A DNA stretch of 38,022 bases from an uncultured Lachnospiraceae bacterium (lineage in GTDB: Bacteria; Bacillota; Clostridia; Lachnospirales; Lachnospiraceae). The notes below the pieces were generated by a model. It searched no databases. It saw nothing but the letters and a program-made list of their open reading frames with translations, and was not told the DNA's origin. Position 1 is the stretch's first letter; every line of letters begins with the position of its first letter. Positions 22,979 through 31,082 of this stretch are shown piece after piece. The stretch is taken from assembly GCA_902777355.1 (NCBI GenBank), contig CACYTU010000023.1, positions 39,472 to 77,493 of the forward strand. The letters are read 5' to 3'. Made by a program: the position numbers and the translations under genes.

Positions 22979-24724
22979 ATGGTTATGAAAAATAAAAAAA
23001 ATCCGTCCGGACAAACCGAAGGGGCGCCGGACACCCGGCTTCGGGAAGATGCGGATACAGCCCGGGCAGACGGGCTGCTTCGGGAAGCCGCGGACACAGC
23101 CCGGACAGACGGGCTGCTTCGGGAAGCCGCGGATACAGCCCGGGCAGACGGGCTGCTTCGGGAAGCCGCGGACACAGCCCGGGCAGACGGGCTGCCCGGG
23201 GATGCCGCGGACACCACGGATACAGGGCAGACAGACGGGCTGTTCTGGGAGACCATGGATGCCGTGCAGCCGGACGAAATGGCCGGGGAAGGCCCGGATA
23301 CAATGCAGGCTGAGGAGCTGCTCCAGGAAGCCCTGGAGCAGGAGGAGGCCAAAAGCCGGCAGCTTTTTGAGGAGATGCCGGTCGCAAAAGCCCTCGCCGT
23401 TATGGCCGTGCCCACCGTGATCTCGCAGCTAATCGTACTGGTCCACAACATGGCAGACACTTTTTATATCGGGCGGACAAACAATCCCTATATGGTGGCG
23501 GGCGCCGCCCTGATCCTTCCCATTTTCAATGTCTGCATAGCGGTCGCCAACATCGCCGGGACAGGGGGAGGCACCCTGATCGCCAGGCTGATGGGCGCAG
23601 ACCAGCCGGCAAAGGCCCGCAGGGTAGCTTCTTTCAGCGTCTGGTTTTCCGTCTTCACAGGGCTCCTGTTCGCGGTCCTGACCGGGATTTTCATGCGCCC
23701 TCTCCTGACAGTCCTGGGTGCCAGTGACCAGACCTTTGAATTCGCGCGTCAGTACTGCACCACTGTCATCGTGATCGGGGCGACACCTACGATCGCGGCA
23801 ATGACCATGGGCAATCTGCTGCGCAACACAGGATGCTCGAAACAGGCCGGGTTCGCGATCTCGATGGGGGCAGTGATCAATATCATTCTGGATCCGATCT
23901 TTATGTTCGTCCTGCTGCCGCCCGGAAACGAAATTCTCGGCGCCGGGATCGCCACCACACTGGCCAATACGATCACCTGCACCTATTTCATTATCCTGAT
24001 CATCCGCCTGAAAAACCCGATCCTGCATTTTTCGCTGCTGGAAGGCCTGCCGGAGGCTGCGCTCATGGCTTCCTTTTTCGGGGTCGGCATTCCCGCCGCC
24101 ATGGGACCATTCCTCTTTGATCTGGATTACATCGTGCTGGACCGCCTGATGGCCGCCCACAGCGACATAGCTCTGGCAGCGATCGGCATCGTGCTCAAGG
24201 TGGAGCGCCTCCCTCTCAACGTCGGCATCGGCCTCTGCCTGGGAATGGTGCCTCTTGCCGCCTACAATTATTCCGCGGGAAACCTGCCCCGGATGGACGC
24301 TGTCCTGAGAGCTGCCCGCAACGCGGGCATCGCCATCAGCATCGGCAGCATTGCGATCTACGAGCTTTTTGCACCCTTCCTGATGCGGTTTTTCATCGAT
24401 GACACGGCTACCGTGGCCCTGGGTTCCGATTTTCTCCGGATCCGCGTACTGGCTACCATCATGATGTTCCTCAGTTTCATTTACGTATACTTTTTCCAGG
24501 CCCTTGGACGGGGACGCATCGCGCTGTTCCTGGTGATCATGCGCTGGCTCATGATCAATATCCCCATGCTCTTCCTCATGGATCTGCTCTTCGGCCTCTA
24601 CGGACTGGCCTGGTCTCAGTTGATAAGTGATGTCATTGTGGCATTCCTGTCCTGGCTGATCTACCACTCCTACCGCAAAAAGCACATACTGACGGCTGTT
24701 GACGGGGGAAGCAGGGCAGGCTGA
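22979..24724 (+). CDS. MATE-family efflux transporter with repeat-rich N-terminal tail
   Basis: A 581-residue MATE transporter. Such proteins export drugs or metabolites with Na+ or H+ in exchange. About 12 transmembrane segments run from residue 135 to 565, starting at MAVPTVISQLIVLVHNMADTFYIG, with the family patterns GTGGGTLIARLMGADQ and MGNLLRNTGCSKQAG. The first 130 residues are a hydrophilic extension not normal for the family. It contains four 13-residue repeats of LLREAADTARADG and then acidic helices. GGAGG precedes the ATG at 22979. It is alone on the plus strand, with a shared terminator at 24744-24799. Confidence 0.9.
   Translation: MVMKNKKNPSGQTEGAPDTRLREDADTARADGLLREAADTARTDGLLREAADTARADGLLREAADTARADGLPGDAADTTDTGQTDGLFWETMDAVQPDEMAGEGPDTMQAEELLQEALEQEEAKSRQLFEEMPVAKALAVMAVPTVISQLIVLVHNMADTFYIGRTNNPYMVAGAALILPIFNVCIAVANIAGTGGGTLIARLMGADQPAKARRVASFSVWFSVFTGLLFAVLTGIFMRPLLTVLGASDQTFEFARQYCTTVIVIGATPTIAAMTMGNLLRNTGCSKQAGFAISMGAVINIILDPIFMFVLLPPGNEILGAGIATTLANTITCTYFIILIIRLKNPILHFSLLEGLPEAALMASFFGVGIPAAMGPFLFDLDYIVLDRLMAAHSDIALAAIGIVLKVERLPLNVGIGLCLGMVPLAAYNYSAGNLPRMDAVLRAARNAGIAISIGSIAIYELFAPFLMRFFIDDTATVALGSDFLRIRVLATIMMFLSFIYVYFFQALGRGRIALFLVIMRWLMINIPMLFLMDLLFGLYGLAWSQLISDVIVAFLSWLIYHSYRKKHILTAVDGGSRAG
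23027..23210 (+). repeat. 39-bp coding repeat in the MATE N-terminus
   Basis: CGGGAA at 23042, 23081, 23120 and 23159 shows an exact 39-bp period. Each unit codes for 13 residues (LLREAADTARADG). Confidence 0.95.
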
Positions 24725-24743
24725 CCCACGTCCTGTTTCTGAT

Positions 24744-24799
24744 GAAAAAAAAATATGCCCGGCGGAATCAATAAATCGCTTCCGCACGGGCATTTTTTA
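24744..24799. terminator. Bidirectional terminator between MATE and AlkD-like genes
   Basis: ATGCCCG...CGGAA pairs with TTCCG...CGGGCAT and is flanked by A-run on the left and T-run on the right, so it works for both converging genes. Confidence 0.85.
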
Positions 24800-25495
24800 T
24801 CATTTCTTTTTAGGGATCCTGAGGCTTCTCAGGTACTGTTTCTGTTCGGGACTGACCCGGAAGCTTTCCACTGCCTTCTGAATCGTCCTGTTGTGAGTCC
24901 AGGAATCCAGACGGCGGTCCTCGATATAAGGCAGGGCAGCGTCATACTGCTTTGCCAGAGCCGTGGCAAAATACCAGGCAGCCATCATCCGGATATAGTA
25001 TTCCTCAGATCGAACCCCTGCCGCCAGATCAAGAAAGGCGGGGTCAAAATCCTCGTCCAGAAAATGGCTCATGAGCATACCCAGGCCGAAACGGACCGTG
25101 TATGTCCTGTCTGAAGCGATCCACCTGCGGATTTCTCCCAGCAGCTCCTGCCTGTGCCGCCTGAAGACACGCGGAGACAGCTGATCACAGGTTGCCCAGT
25201 TGTCCACATAGGGAAGAAAGCTCTCAACCTGCTCCAGGCAGGTTCCGTAGTCTTTTATTCCGGAAATCATAAAGGCGTGCAGCTGATTTTCGTCAAAATA
25301 CCGGTGAGGGAGATCCCGCAGGAACTCACCCGCGTCCTCTCTTTTCAAGAGCTGCCCGGCATACTTGCGCAGCACAGGAGTCCTGACTCCGATCACCAGT
25401 TCCGGGGCGACAGTCGGGATCAGCTTTACCTGAAAGTCACGGTATTCTGTATCGCAGAGCCGGAACAGCTCCTCTCTGATCTCATCAATAATCAT
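24800..25495 (-). CDS. AlkD-like DNA alkylation repair protein
   Basis: A 231-residue all-helical HEAT-like repeat protein. AlkD-type glycosylases remove positively charged alkylated bases. The region VDNWATCDQLSPRVF carries W100 and D104, matching the spacing of the Trp/Asp pair of Bacillus AlkD. The C-terminal block SWTHNRTIQKAVESFRVS is typical of the short Clostridial members. Length is normal. Ribosome binding site is only AGAGG before the ATG at 25495. Family is sure; enzymatic activity is inferred. Confidence 0.85.
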   Translation of the reverse strand: MIIDEIREELFRLCDTEYRDFQVKLIPTVAPELVIGVRTPVLRKYAGQLLKREDAGEFLRDLPHRYFDENQLHAFMISGIKDYGTCLEQVESFLPYVDNWATCDQLSPRVFRRHRQELLGEIRRWIASDRTYTVRFGLGMLMSHFLDEDFDPAFLDLAAGVRSEEYYIRMMAAWYFATALAKQYDAALPYIEDRRLDSWTHNRTIQKAVESFRVSPEQKQYLRSLRIPKKK

Positions 25496-25653
25496 AGACT
25501 TGCCTCTGCCTCTTCCGTTTCAGAATCTTTCGCAAAGTTTCTTCCGTCCCTGCAGCCTTTTCTGTCCCTGTTATCTCTTTTGTTTCAGCTTGTCGGGGTT
25601 ATTTTATCTGTCTCTTTTATTACGGCCGTCTACGGCATCAGGCCGCAGAAATA

Positions 25654-26076
25654 TTATTTCTTTTCCCCGGCGTCCTTGCCGTCAGCCTGGCCGGCCTCTG
25701 CTGCATCATCCGCCGCTTCCTCAGCCGCGCCGTTGTCTGCATCTTCAACTGTACCGGTGAGTGCATCTTCAACTGCGCCTGCGCCTTCCTGGGCCGCCTG
25801 CTGCTGCTGAAGCATCTGCAGCTGCTCGGGGGTCAGAGTCATAACACTATCGGTGGAAAAGCCGGATGCCATATCTGTCGCTCCCAGGTCAGCCACTTCG
25901 GGTTCCACGGGCTCGACACCGATCGTTCCCATTCCTACTCCCCAATGAAAAGAAGCCCAGACTGCTAAACCTACTATGATAGCAACAAAGATTGCAAAAA
26001 CAATTGCCCAGAGCTTATAGTTGATCTTCAATTCACTTTTTTTCTTTTTGTTTTTGATTTTGACCGTGTTGGACAT
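25654..26076 (-). CDS. Small membrane-anchored protein of unknown function
   Basis: A 140-residue protein not recognised as a named family. It begins with a Lys-rich stretch (KIKNKKKKSELK), then one transmembrane helix near residues 23-45 (LWAIVFAIFVAIIVGLAVW), then about 95 mostly acidic and Ala-rich residues with EQLQMLQQQQAAQ. This repeats the plan of the gene at 1148-2098: basic N-terminus, single helix, low-complexity exterior. It is likely N-in. The ATG at 26076 has an upstream GGAGG at 11 bases. Confidence 0.6.
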   Translation of the reverse strand: MSNTVKIKNKKKKSELKINYKLWAIVFAIFVAIIVGLAVWASFHWGVGMGTIGVEPVEPEVADLGATDMASGFSTDSVMTLTPEQLQMLQQQQAAQEGAGAVEDALTGTVEDADNGAAEEAADDAAEAGQADGKDAGEKK

Positions 26077-26149
26077 TCTGGTCTCTTCCTCCGTTTACAT
26101 ATAAAAACTCATGTTACAAAAAAATTTACGATAATGATGTGCCCGCAGG

Positions 26150-26688
26150 CGGCTTCGCCTGCCGGTTTTTTCGCGCTGTTTTGATATTTGTTTTGGAATG
26201 TATCAGCGGACAGCGCCTCTCCTTGTCCGCCGGTTTTCGCACCGCCCGACAAGTGATGTGCCCGCGGACGACCAGGGTCGGCCGGGGGGATACGCGATGT
26301 ATTGATAAACCGCTTTCTGCTCCCAAAACATACGCAACCGCCATTATATCATAAAAGAGAAAATGCAGAAACAATGTTTTTACTGCTTTTCACAGCTTTT
26401 TTATTGCTGCCCGCGGCTTTTTTACTGCTGTTCACAGCTTTTTTCGCGGTGTTACTGTCCACGCCTTTTCGAGGGCGTGAACAGCAACTTTGCGGTTTCT
26501 CATGTCTTTCAGCTTCTTTTTGCCGGCTATGCGCGGTCTTTCCGCCGCCTGCGCACGGTCATTGCTCCGGCGGAGGCAAAAAAAGGCAGCCACCATGCAC
26601 GGCCTGACGGCGGCATATGGCAGCTGACCTTATCACTCATTTTACTGTTTAACTATTACTGCTAAATGTCTTTATATTTCGCGTCCGG
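26150..26688. other. Gene-free gap between lepB and the small anchored protein gene
   Basis: Contains a GC hairpin (GCAGGCG/CGCCTGC near 26145-26162) followed by T residues on the plus strand, and a loose 20-21-bp repeat (TTTTTTACTGCTGTTCACAGC and variants, 26378-26460). The dyad 26345-26348 and flank form the promoter described separately. I see no gene. Confidence 0.5.
26343..26371 (-). promoter_or_regulatory. Promoter of the small anchored protein gene
   Basis: On the minus strand TTTCTG (26366-26371), 17 bp, TATAAT (26343-26348) with a TGA extension. It gives a leader of about 260 bases. Confidence 0.6.
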
Positions 26689-27459
26689 CTATTTGACTAT
26701 TCCCAGATTGCTGAACGGCCAGACGCAGAAAACAAGTTCTCCGACGATCTGGTCCTCCGCCACGCATCCTACAGAAGCGCTTCGCGAATCCACCGAGACG
26801 CTGCGGTGGTCTCCCAGAACAAAAATACGATTCTCCGGCACCTGGTATGGCAGTTCTATGGTGCACTCTCCCAGCGCCTTTTCAAAAACATAAGGCTCAT
26901 CGAGAAGCTCACCGTTTACATAGACATTGCCTTCCTCGTCAATGTCCACCCAGTCGCCCGCATTGGCAATGTAGCGCTTGACCAGGATTCGGTTGTTGTA
27001 ATAGAAAGCAACGATGTCTCCCTGCTTCAGGTTTTTCACTTTACGGGAGATCACTATGTCGCCGTCCGTCAGTGTCGGAGTCATCGAGGCTCCATAAATC
27101 TGAAGCACGGGCATCCAGAGCGTAGCGACCAGGATAGCGACCGCTGCCACAGTGACCAGAGTAAATACGGTGCTCCGCAGGACACGTCTGTAGCGGATCT
27201 TGTGGCGCTCCCTCTGAAGTTCTCCCTCCAGTTCTTTCAGCGGAGGGCGCTGCAGCGGCTTCTGGGATTTCTGTGCTTTCCTCGCCTTCGCCTGCTTTCC
27301 GGAGCCGCTCCCGGCGGATTCCCTGCTGCCGGCTTCAGCATGAGCGCTCTGATCTGCCTCCCCGACTGCCTCTGCTCCCTCTACATTATTCAGTTCTGTC
27401 TCTTTCAGGGAATCAAATGCTGTCTGAGTTACAGTGTCTTTGTTATCAGTTTCGCCCAT
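26689..27459 (-). CDS. lepB: Signal peptidase I
   Basis: A 256-residue type I signal peptidase that cuts secretory leader peptides outside the membrane. A single N-terminal transmembrane helix lies near residues 97-118. The Ser-Lys dyad is visible: Ser125 in IYGASMTPTL and Lys161 in RILVKRYIA. Box E reads GDHRSVSVDSRSASVGCV. Unlike short forms, a 90-residue charged cytoplasmic tail precedes the helix. GAGGAG precedes the ATG at 27459. It starts 10 bases from the coiled-coil gene stop, so they form a pair. Confidence 0.95.
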   Translation of the reverse strand: MGETDNKDTVTQTAFDSLKETELNNVEGAEAVGEADQSAHAEAGSRESAGSGSGKQAKARKAQKSQKPLQRPPLKELEGELQRERHKIRYRRVLRSTVFTLVTVAAVAILVATLWMPVLQIYGASMTPTLTDGDIVISRKVKNLKQGDIVAFYYNNRILVKRYIANAGDWVDIDEEGNVYVNGELLDEPYVFEKALGECTIELPYQVPENRIFVLGDHRSVSVDSRSASVGCVAEDQIVGELVFCVWPFSNLGIVK

Positions 27460-27469
27460 ATATTACTCC

Positions 27470-27799
27470 TCATCTTCCGTTCACGATTGATTCCAGACGC
27501 GCTATGACCGCCTCAAAAGACGCTATGCGGTCAAGGTCTTCATGGCATCTCTTCAATTCCTGACTCAGCCGTTCGTTCTCCGCCCGGAGACGATCCGCCT
27601 CCTTCGTTTCATCAATCAGAAGTTCCAGAAGCTCCGTCCTTGTCAGTTTTTTAATATCATCTTCGGAATTGCGCTTGTTTTCCGTCTTTTCCTTAGGGGC
27701 TTTCCTGACCCCGCCGAACAGCTTTCCGAAGGATGAATTCTTTTCAGTGGCATTCTTTTCAGATGTATTCTTTTCAGTTGTATTATTCTCTGTTCCCAT
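27470..27799 (-). CDS. Small coiled-coil protein upstream of lepB
   Basis: A 109-residue hydrophilic protein. Residues 50-105 form a probable coiled coil (KKLTRTELLELLIDETKEADRLRAENERLSQELK). The N-terminus contains a 5-residue repeat (TEKNT, SEKNA, TEKNS). It appears to be the small partner often found beside lepB in related bacteria; its role is not known. AAAGGAAAG precedes the ATG at 27799 and the spacing to lepB implies co-transcription. Confidence 0.65.
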   Translation of the reverse strand: MGTENNTTEKNTSEKNATEKNSSFGKLFGGVRKAPKEKTENKRNSEDDIKKLTRTELLELLIDETKEADRLRAENERLSQELKRCHEDLDRIASFEAVIARLESIVNGR

Positions 27800-27829
27800 C
27801 CGCGCTTTCCTTTCTGCGCTTATCCATTC

Positions 27830-28171
27830 CTGTCAAGCCAGGGTCTGCCCGCGCTTTTTCTGCGTGTTGAAGCAGATATAAATATGCCCCGCTCCATTTT
27901 TAAACCCGGCAGCCGGCCCGGAATCCCGGTACCTGTTCTGCTGTTTCAGCGGAAAAACACTTTAAGACAGTATCATCACGTTAACCTTAGTATAAAGCAA
28001 TGCCCGTCTAAGAAAGCGTCAAAATACAGCTGTTTTTCTTACTCTCAGGTCAATATATACCATTTCGCCGGTCCTGCAGATCCTACGTCCCGTTTTATTC
28101 CGCCCGATTCCTCAAGGCATTACACTCCGGGAAGAAATCCCGGCGGTCCGCCGGTCCCGGCTGAAAAGCAA
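27830..28171. other. Gene-free gap between nadE and the lepB pair
   Basis: No clear promoter pair, repeat array or hairpin stands out. TATACT appears on the minus strand near 27991 but the nearest TTGACG is too far (22 bp). Confidence 0.4.
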
Positions 28172-28954
28172 TTACTGCGTGCGCTCTCCGCTCTCCATCT
28201 CAAATTTGGGCATCAGGCGGAGCTTGTGCAGATTCAGCATATGCAGACGGTCGATGCGGGCTTTCTTTTCCGGATCGTCGCACTCGCCGGTCAGGACATA
28301 GTGGTCCAGCATTTTGTAGGTGAAGCCCAGCTTATCCTCGTCGCTCATTCCGCTCAGGCCGTCCGAAGGTGTCTTCCTGACAAGCTGCCCGGGCAGACCC
28401 AGACAATCGCCCACCTGCAGGACTTCATGCACCAGGAGCTCGGAAAGAGGGCTGAAATCACCGGCTGCATCGCCGTATTTGGTCGAGTAGCCCACATAGT
28501 CCTCCGAGGCATTGCAGGTATTGACAACACGTCCGCCGTTGGGCAGATTCTGCGCGACCGCATAAAGAGTCGTCATGCGGATCCTGGGCGGCATATTGAT
28601 CTTGGCCTCGCGGGCCATCTCTGTCTTGCCGCAGATCTGCTGAAGCTTCTCGTTCTCCTCAAGAGTTTTTTCCAGCGCGTCCGCTGCCGCGCCGATATTG
28701 ATCTCCACATAAGGGATCTGCAGAGTGTCGACCAGAAGCTGGCTGTCCGAAATATCCGGCTGCACGCCGCGGGGCATCAGAACACCCACGACACGGTCTC
28801 TTCCCAGCGCCTCAACGCAAAGGGCTGCCGCCACGCTGGAATCCTTGCCTCCGGAAATGCCGATCACCGCGCTGCAGGTCGGTCCGTTTGCCGCAAAATA
28901 GTCGCGGATCCACTGCACAATTTTATCTTTTGTCTGTTCAGGATTTTTCAGCAT
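28172..28954 (-). CDS. nadE: NAD+ synthetase, ammonia-dependent type
   Basis: A 260-residue NadE that amidates nicotinic acid adenine dinucleotide with ATP to form NAD+. The P-loop SGGKDSS near residue 34 and the adenylation block PNGGRVVNTCNASEDYVGYSTKYGD near 155-178 are clear. No glutaminase domain is present, so it uses free ammonia. The ATG at 28954 was chosen for AAGGAG; the frame runs open further upstream through repeat DNA. Its 5' leader contains a 20-bp repeat array. Confidence 0.94.
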   Translation of the reverse strand: MLKNPEQTKDKIVQWIRDYFAANGPTCSAVIGISGGKDSSVAAALCVEALGRDRVVGVLMPRGVQPDISDSQLLVDTLQIPYVEINIGAAADALEKTLEENEKLQQICGKTEMAREAKINMPPRIRMTTLYAVAQNLPNGGRVVNTCNASEDYVGYSTKYGDAAGDFSPLSELLVHEVLQVGDCLGLPGQLVRKTPSDGLSGMSDEDKLGFTYKMLDHYVLTGECDDPEKKARIDRLHMLNLHKLRLMPKFEMESGERTQ

Positions 28955-28976
28955 ATCTCTCTCCTTATTCCTTATG

Positions 28977-29076
28977 CAAATCAACGTTATCAAGTTCAAA
29001 TCAACATTATCCGATGCAAATCGACGTTATAAAGTTCAAACCAACATGATCCAATACAAATCGACGTTATCCAACG
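28977..29076. repeat. 20-bp tandem repeat in the nadE leader
   Basis: Five copies with CAAA at 28977, 28997, 29017, 29037 and 29057, an exact 20-bp step. Copies are of the type CAAATCGACGTTATCCAACG. Confidence 0.95.
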
Positions 29077-29176
29077 CGGTGTGCCCGCGGACTGCCTGAC
29101 CGTCCAGGGCTTTACGCACTGTTTTGAAAATTCAGTGCAGCTGAACCGTCTGTGTACCTAAACTTTTGTAAAAATC

Positions 29177-29185
29177 AGTATACCA
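29177..29185 (-). promoter_or_regulatory. Possible nadE promoter (extended -10)
   Basis: On the minus strand TGGTATACT is an extended -10. No good -35 is visible. It would place the 20-bp array inside the leader. Confidence 0.45.
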
Positions 29186-29219
29186 CTATTCCATACTTTT
29201 TCCGACAGACATTCTAAAA

Positions 29220-29264
29220 AATCGGTGTGAAAAAAGTGTAAACGTCCTGTTTTTTACACCGATT
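29220..29264. repeat. Imperfect 15-bp inverted repeat with alternative pairing
   Basis: AATCGGTGT pairs with ACACCGATT and continues with A/T pairs. The inner GTGTAAA can also pair with TTTACAC, so two mutually exclusive stems share the same bases. On the minus strand both are followed by T residues. Confidence 0.65.
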
Positions 29265-29334
29265 ATATTGGACAAATGCAATGAGCCGGCAGACAGCCTC
29301 GGTCTTCCGGGGCTTTACAGGCCGTTTCAATCAT

Positions 29335-29476
29335 ACACTTCCCCATGCCTGATAATCGATATACACTTCCTCATCCCTGATAATCAATATACACTTTCCC
29401 ATTCCCGATAATCGATATACACTTCCTCATCCCTGATAATCGATATACACTTCCTTATCCCTGATAATCGATATTG
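29335..29476. repeat. 28-bp tandem repeat upstream of the GntR promoter
   Basis: GATAATCGATATACACTTCC recurs with its start at 29351, 29379, 29407, 29435 and 29463, an exact 28-bp step. The last copy runs into the -35 of the GntR operon promoter. Confidence 0.95.
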
Positions 29477-29502
29477 ACAGTCCGACCCAACTGTATTAAT
29501 AT
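29474..29502 (+). promoter_or_regulatory. Promoter of the GntR/ABC operon
   Basis: TTGACA (29474-29479), 17 bp, TAATAT (29497-29502). The mRNA leader would be about 175 bases. Confidence 0.8.
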
Positions 29503-29513
29503 GCTTAATACAG
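29491..29513. promoter_or_regulatory. Operator overlapping the GntR operon -10
   Basis: Perfect 9-bp arms CTGTATTAA and TTAATACAG around TATGC cover the -10. This fits autoregulation by the encoded GntR protein. Confidence 0.75.
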
Positions 29514-29684
29514 TTAATACAATCATCATTCACAATCAAACTGACGCAGATTATCAGATTGCTCTCTGCTTCCGGCTTACAGGACACGAAGTTTACTTTA
29601 TTCCCTAAAGCGCCGGACGGAAAATCTCCGCTCCCGGCAGGCATGGCGCAGAGGGCAGCCCGGCTTTGAGAGAGGAGGCCTCGA

Positions 29685-30059
29685 TTGAACTTCATCAATT
29701 ACCAGGACGGACGTCCAATCTATGAGCAGATCATGGAGCGCTACAAACTGCTCATTCTAAAGGGCGTCATGTCTCCGGATGAACAGATGCCCTCTGTCCG
29801 CAAGCTTTCCATGGAGCTTTCCACAAACCCAAACACCGTGCAGAGAGCTTATGCAGAGCTGGAACGCCAGGGCTTTCTCTATTCTGTCCGGGGACGGGGA
29901 AGCTTTGTCAGAGGCGGAGCGGGGCTCCACGCTCAAAAGCGGGAGGAAATAAAGAAAAAACTGACAGACCTTCTGAGGGAGGCAGAGGAAATCGGACTGA
30001 ATCCTACAGAACTGCTGAAAGAAAGCGGCTGGACGGATTGCTGTCAGTCGAAAAAATAA
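29685..30059 (+). CDS. GntR-family regulator, YtrA type
   Basis: A 124-residue GntR protein with the short C-terminus of the YtrA subfamily. The winged helix spans about residues 10-78 (GRPIYEQIMERYKLLILKG; MPSVRKLSMELSTNPNTVQRAYAELERQGFLYS). These proteins usually repress their own operon with ABC transporter genes and respond to cell-wall stress. The start is TTG at 29685: GAGGAGG lies 7 bases upstream and the frame matches family N-termini. First gene of a three-gene operon, with a 9-bp dyad over its promoter. Confidence 0.93.
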   Translation: MNFINYQDGRPIYEQIMERYKLLILKGVMSPDEQMPSVRKLSMELSTNPNTVQRAYAELERQGFLYSVRGRGSFVRGGAGLHAQKREEIKKKLTDLLREAEEIGLNPTELLKESGWTDCCQSKK

Positions 30060-30176
30060 CTACAGCCGATACTGTCAGCTGCAGGTTCGTTCCGGAAGCC
30101 GGTTTCCTTTTTCCCCTGCGGAAGCGGACAGAAAGACAGCCTCATTTTTACGACTATTAATAAGGAGATCAATCCC

Positions 30177-31082
30177 ATGATCAAACTTGAAAACATTCAT
30201 AAAACCTTCGGGAAATATCCCGCCATAAAAGATGTTTCCCTGAATATCGAAGACAGCCAGGTCTTCGGGCTGGTCGGCACGAACGGCGCGGGCAAGAGCA
30301 CTCTCCTGCGCATGATCAGCGGTGTCCTGCGCCAGGATTCCGGCGAGATTACCCTGGACGGACGGCCGGTCTACAACCGTCCGGATGTCAAGCAGCAGAT
30401 TTTCTTCATCCCGGACGACCCCTATTTTTTCCCAAACGGAAACGCCGCGGATATGTGCAGTTATTACAGAACCGCCTACCTGTACTTCAATCCAGTCCTC
30501 TTTGAAAAAATGCTCGGGGATTTCAGTCTGGATCCCAAAAGGCCCGTCCGCAACTATTCCCGCGGTATGAAGAAGCAGCTGGCCATCCTCTGCGGGATCT
30601 GCTCCGGCGCCCGGTACCTGCTGTGCGATGAGACCTTCGACGGTCTGGATCCGGTGATGCGTCAGGCCGTGAAGAGCATCTTCGCCGACCACATGTCCCG
30701 CCGGGGCCTGACACCGGTGATCGCCTCCCACAACCTGCGGGAGCTGGAGGACATCTGCGACCATGTCGGCCTTCTGCACAAGGGCGGGCTGATCCTCTCG
30801 CGCGATCTGGAGGACATGAGACTGGGACTGCAGCGGATCCAGTGCGTCTTCGCGAAAGACGACGGCGAGGCTCTGGCTCTGGCCGGACTGGAAGTCCTCA
30901 ACAGCAACACCCGCGGCAGGCTGCATATGCTGACCGTGAGGGCGTCCCGCGAGGAGGTACTGTCCTGTTTTGAAAAAATAGACACCGTCTTTTTTGAAAT
31001 TCTTCCTCTCACCCTGGAGGAGATCTTTATCAGTGAAACGGAGGTGGCTGGATATGACATCAAGAACATCATTCTCGGCTGA
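30177..31082 (+). CDS. ABC transporter ATP-binding protein, YtrB type
   Basis: A 301-residue ABC ATPase. Walker A is GTNGAGKST near residues 36-44, the signature NYSRGMKKQLAI near 126, Walker B YLLCDETFDGLDP near 148-160 and the switch His in ASHNLRELED. The last 80 residues are the regulatory extension usual in this group. AAGGAG precedes the ATG. Its coding end overlaps the permease start by 29 bases, which shows translational coupling. Confidence 0.94.
   Translation: MIKLENIHKTFGKYPAIKDVSLNIEDSQVFGLVGTNGAGKSTLLRMISGVLRQDSGEITLDGRPVYNRPDVKQQIFFIPDDPYFFPNGNAADMCSYYRTAYLYFNPVLFEKMLGDFSLDPKRPVRNYSRGMKKQLAILCGICSGARYLLCDETFDGLDPVMRQAVKSIFADHMSRRGLTPVIASHNLRELEDICDHVGLLHKGGLILSRDLEDMRLGLQRIQCVFAKDDGEALALAGLEVLNSNTRGRLHMLTVRASREEVLSCFEKIDTVFFEILPLTLEEIFISETEVAGYDIKNIILG

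Noticed and set aside
23429-24793. Minus-strand open frame opposite the MATE gene
   Set aside because: His/Gln/Asp-rich shadow of membrane codons; no start signal.
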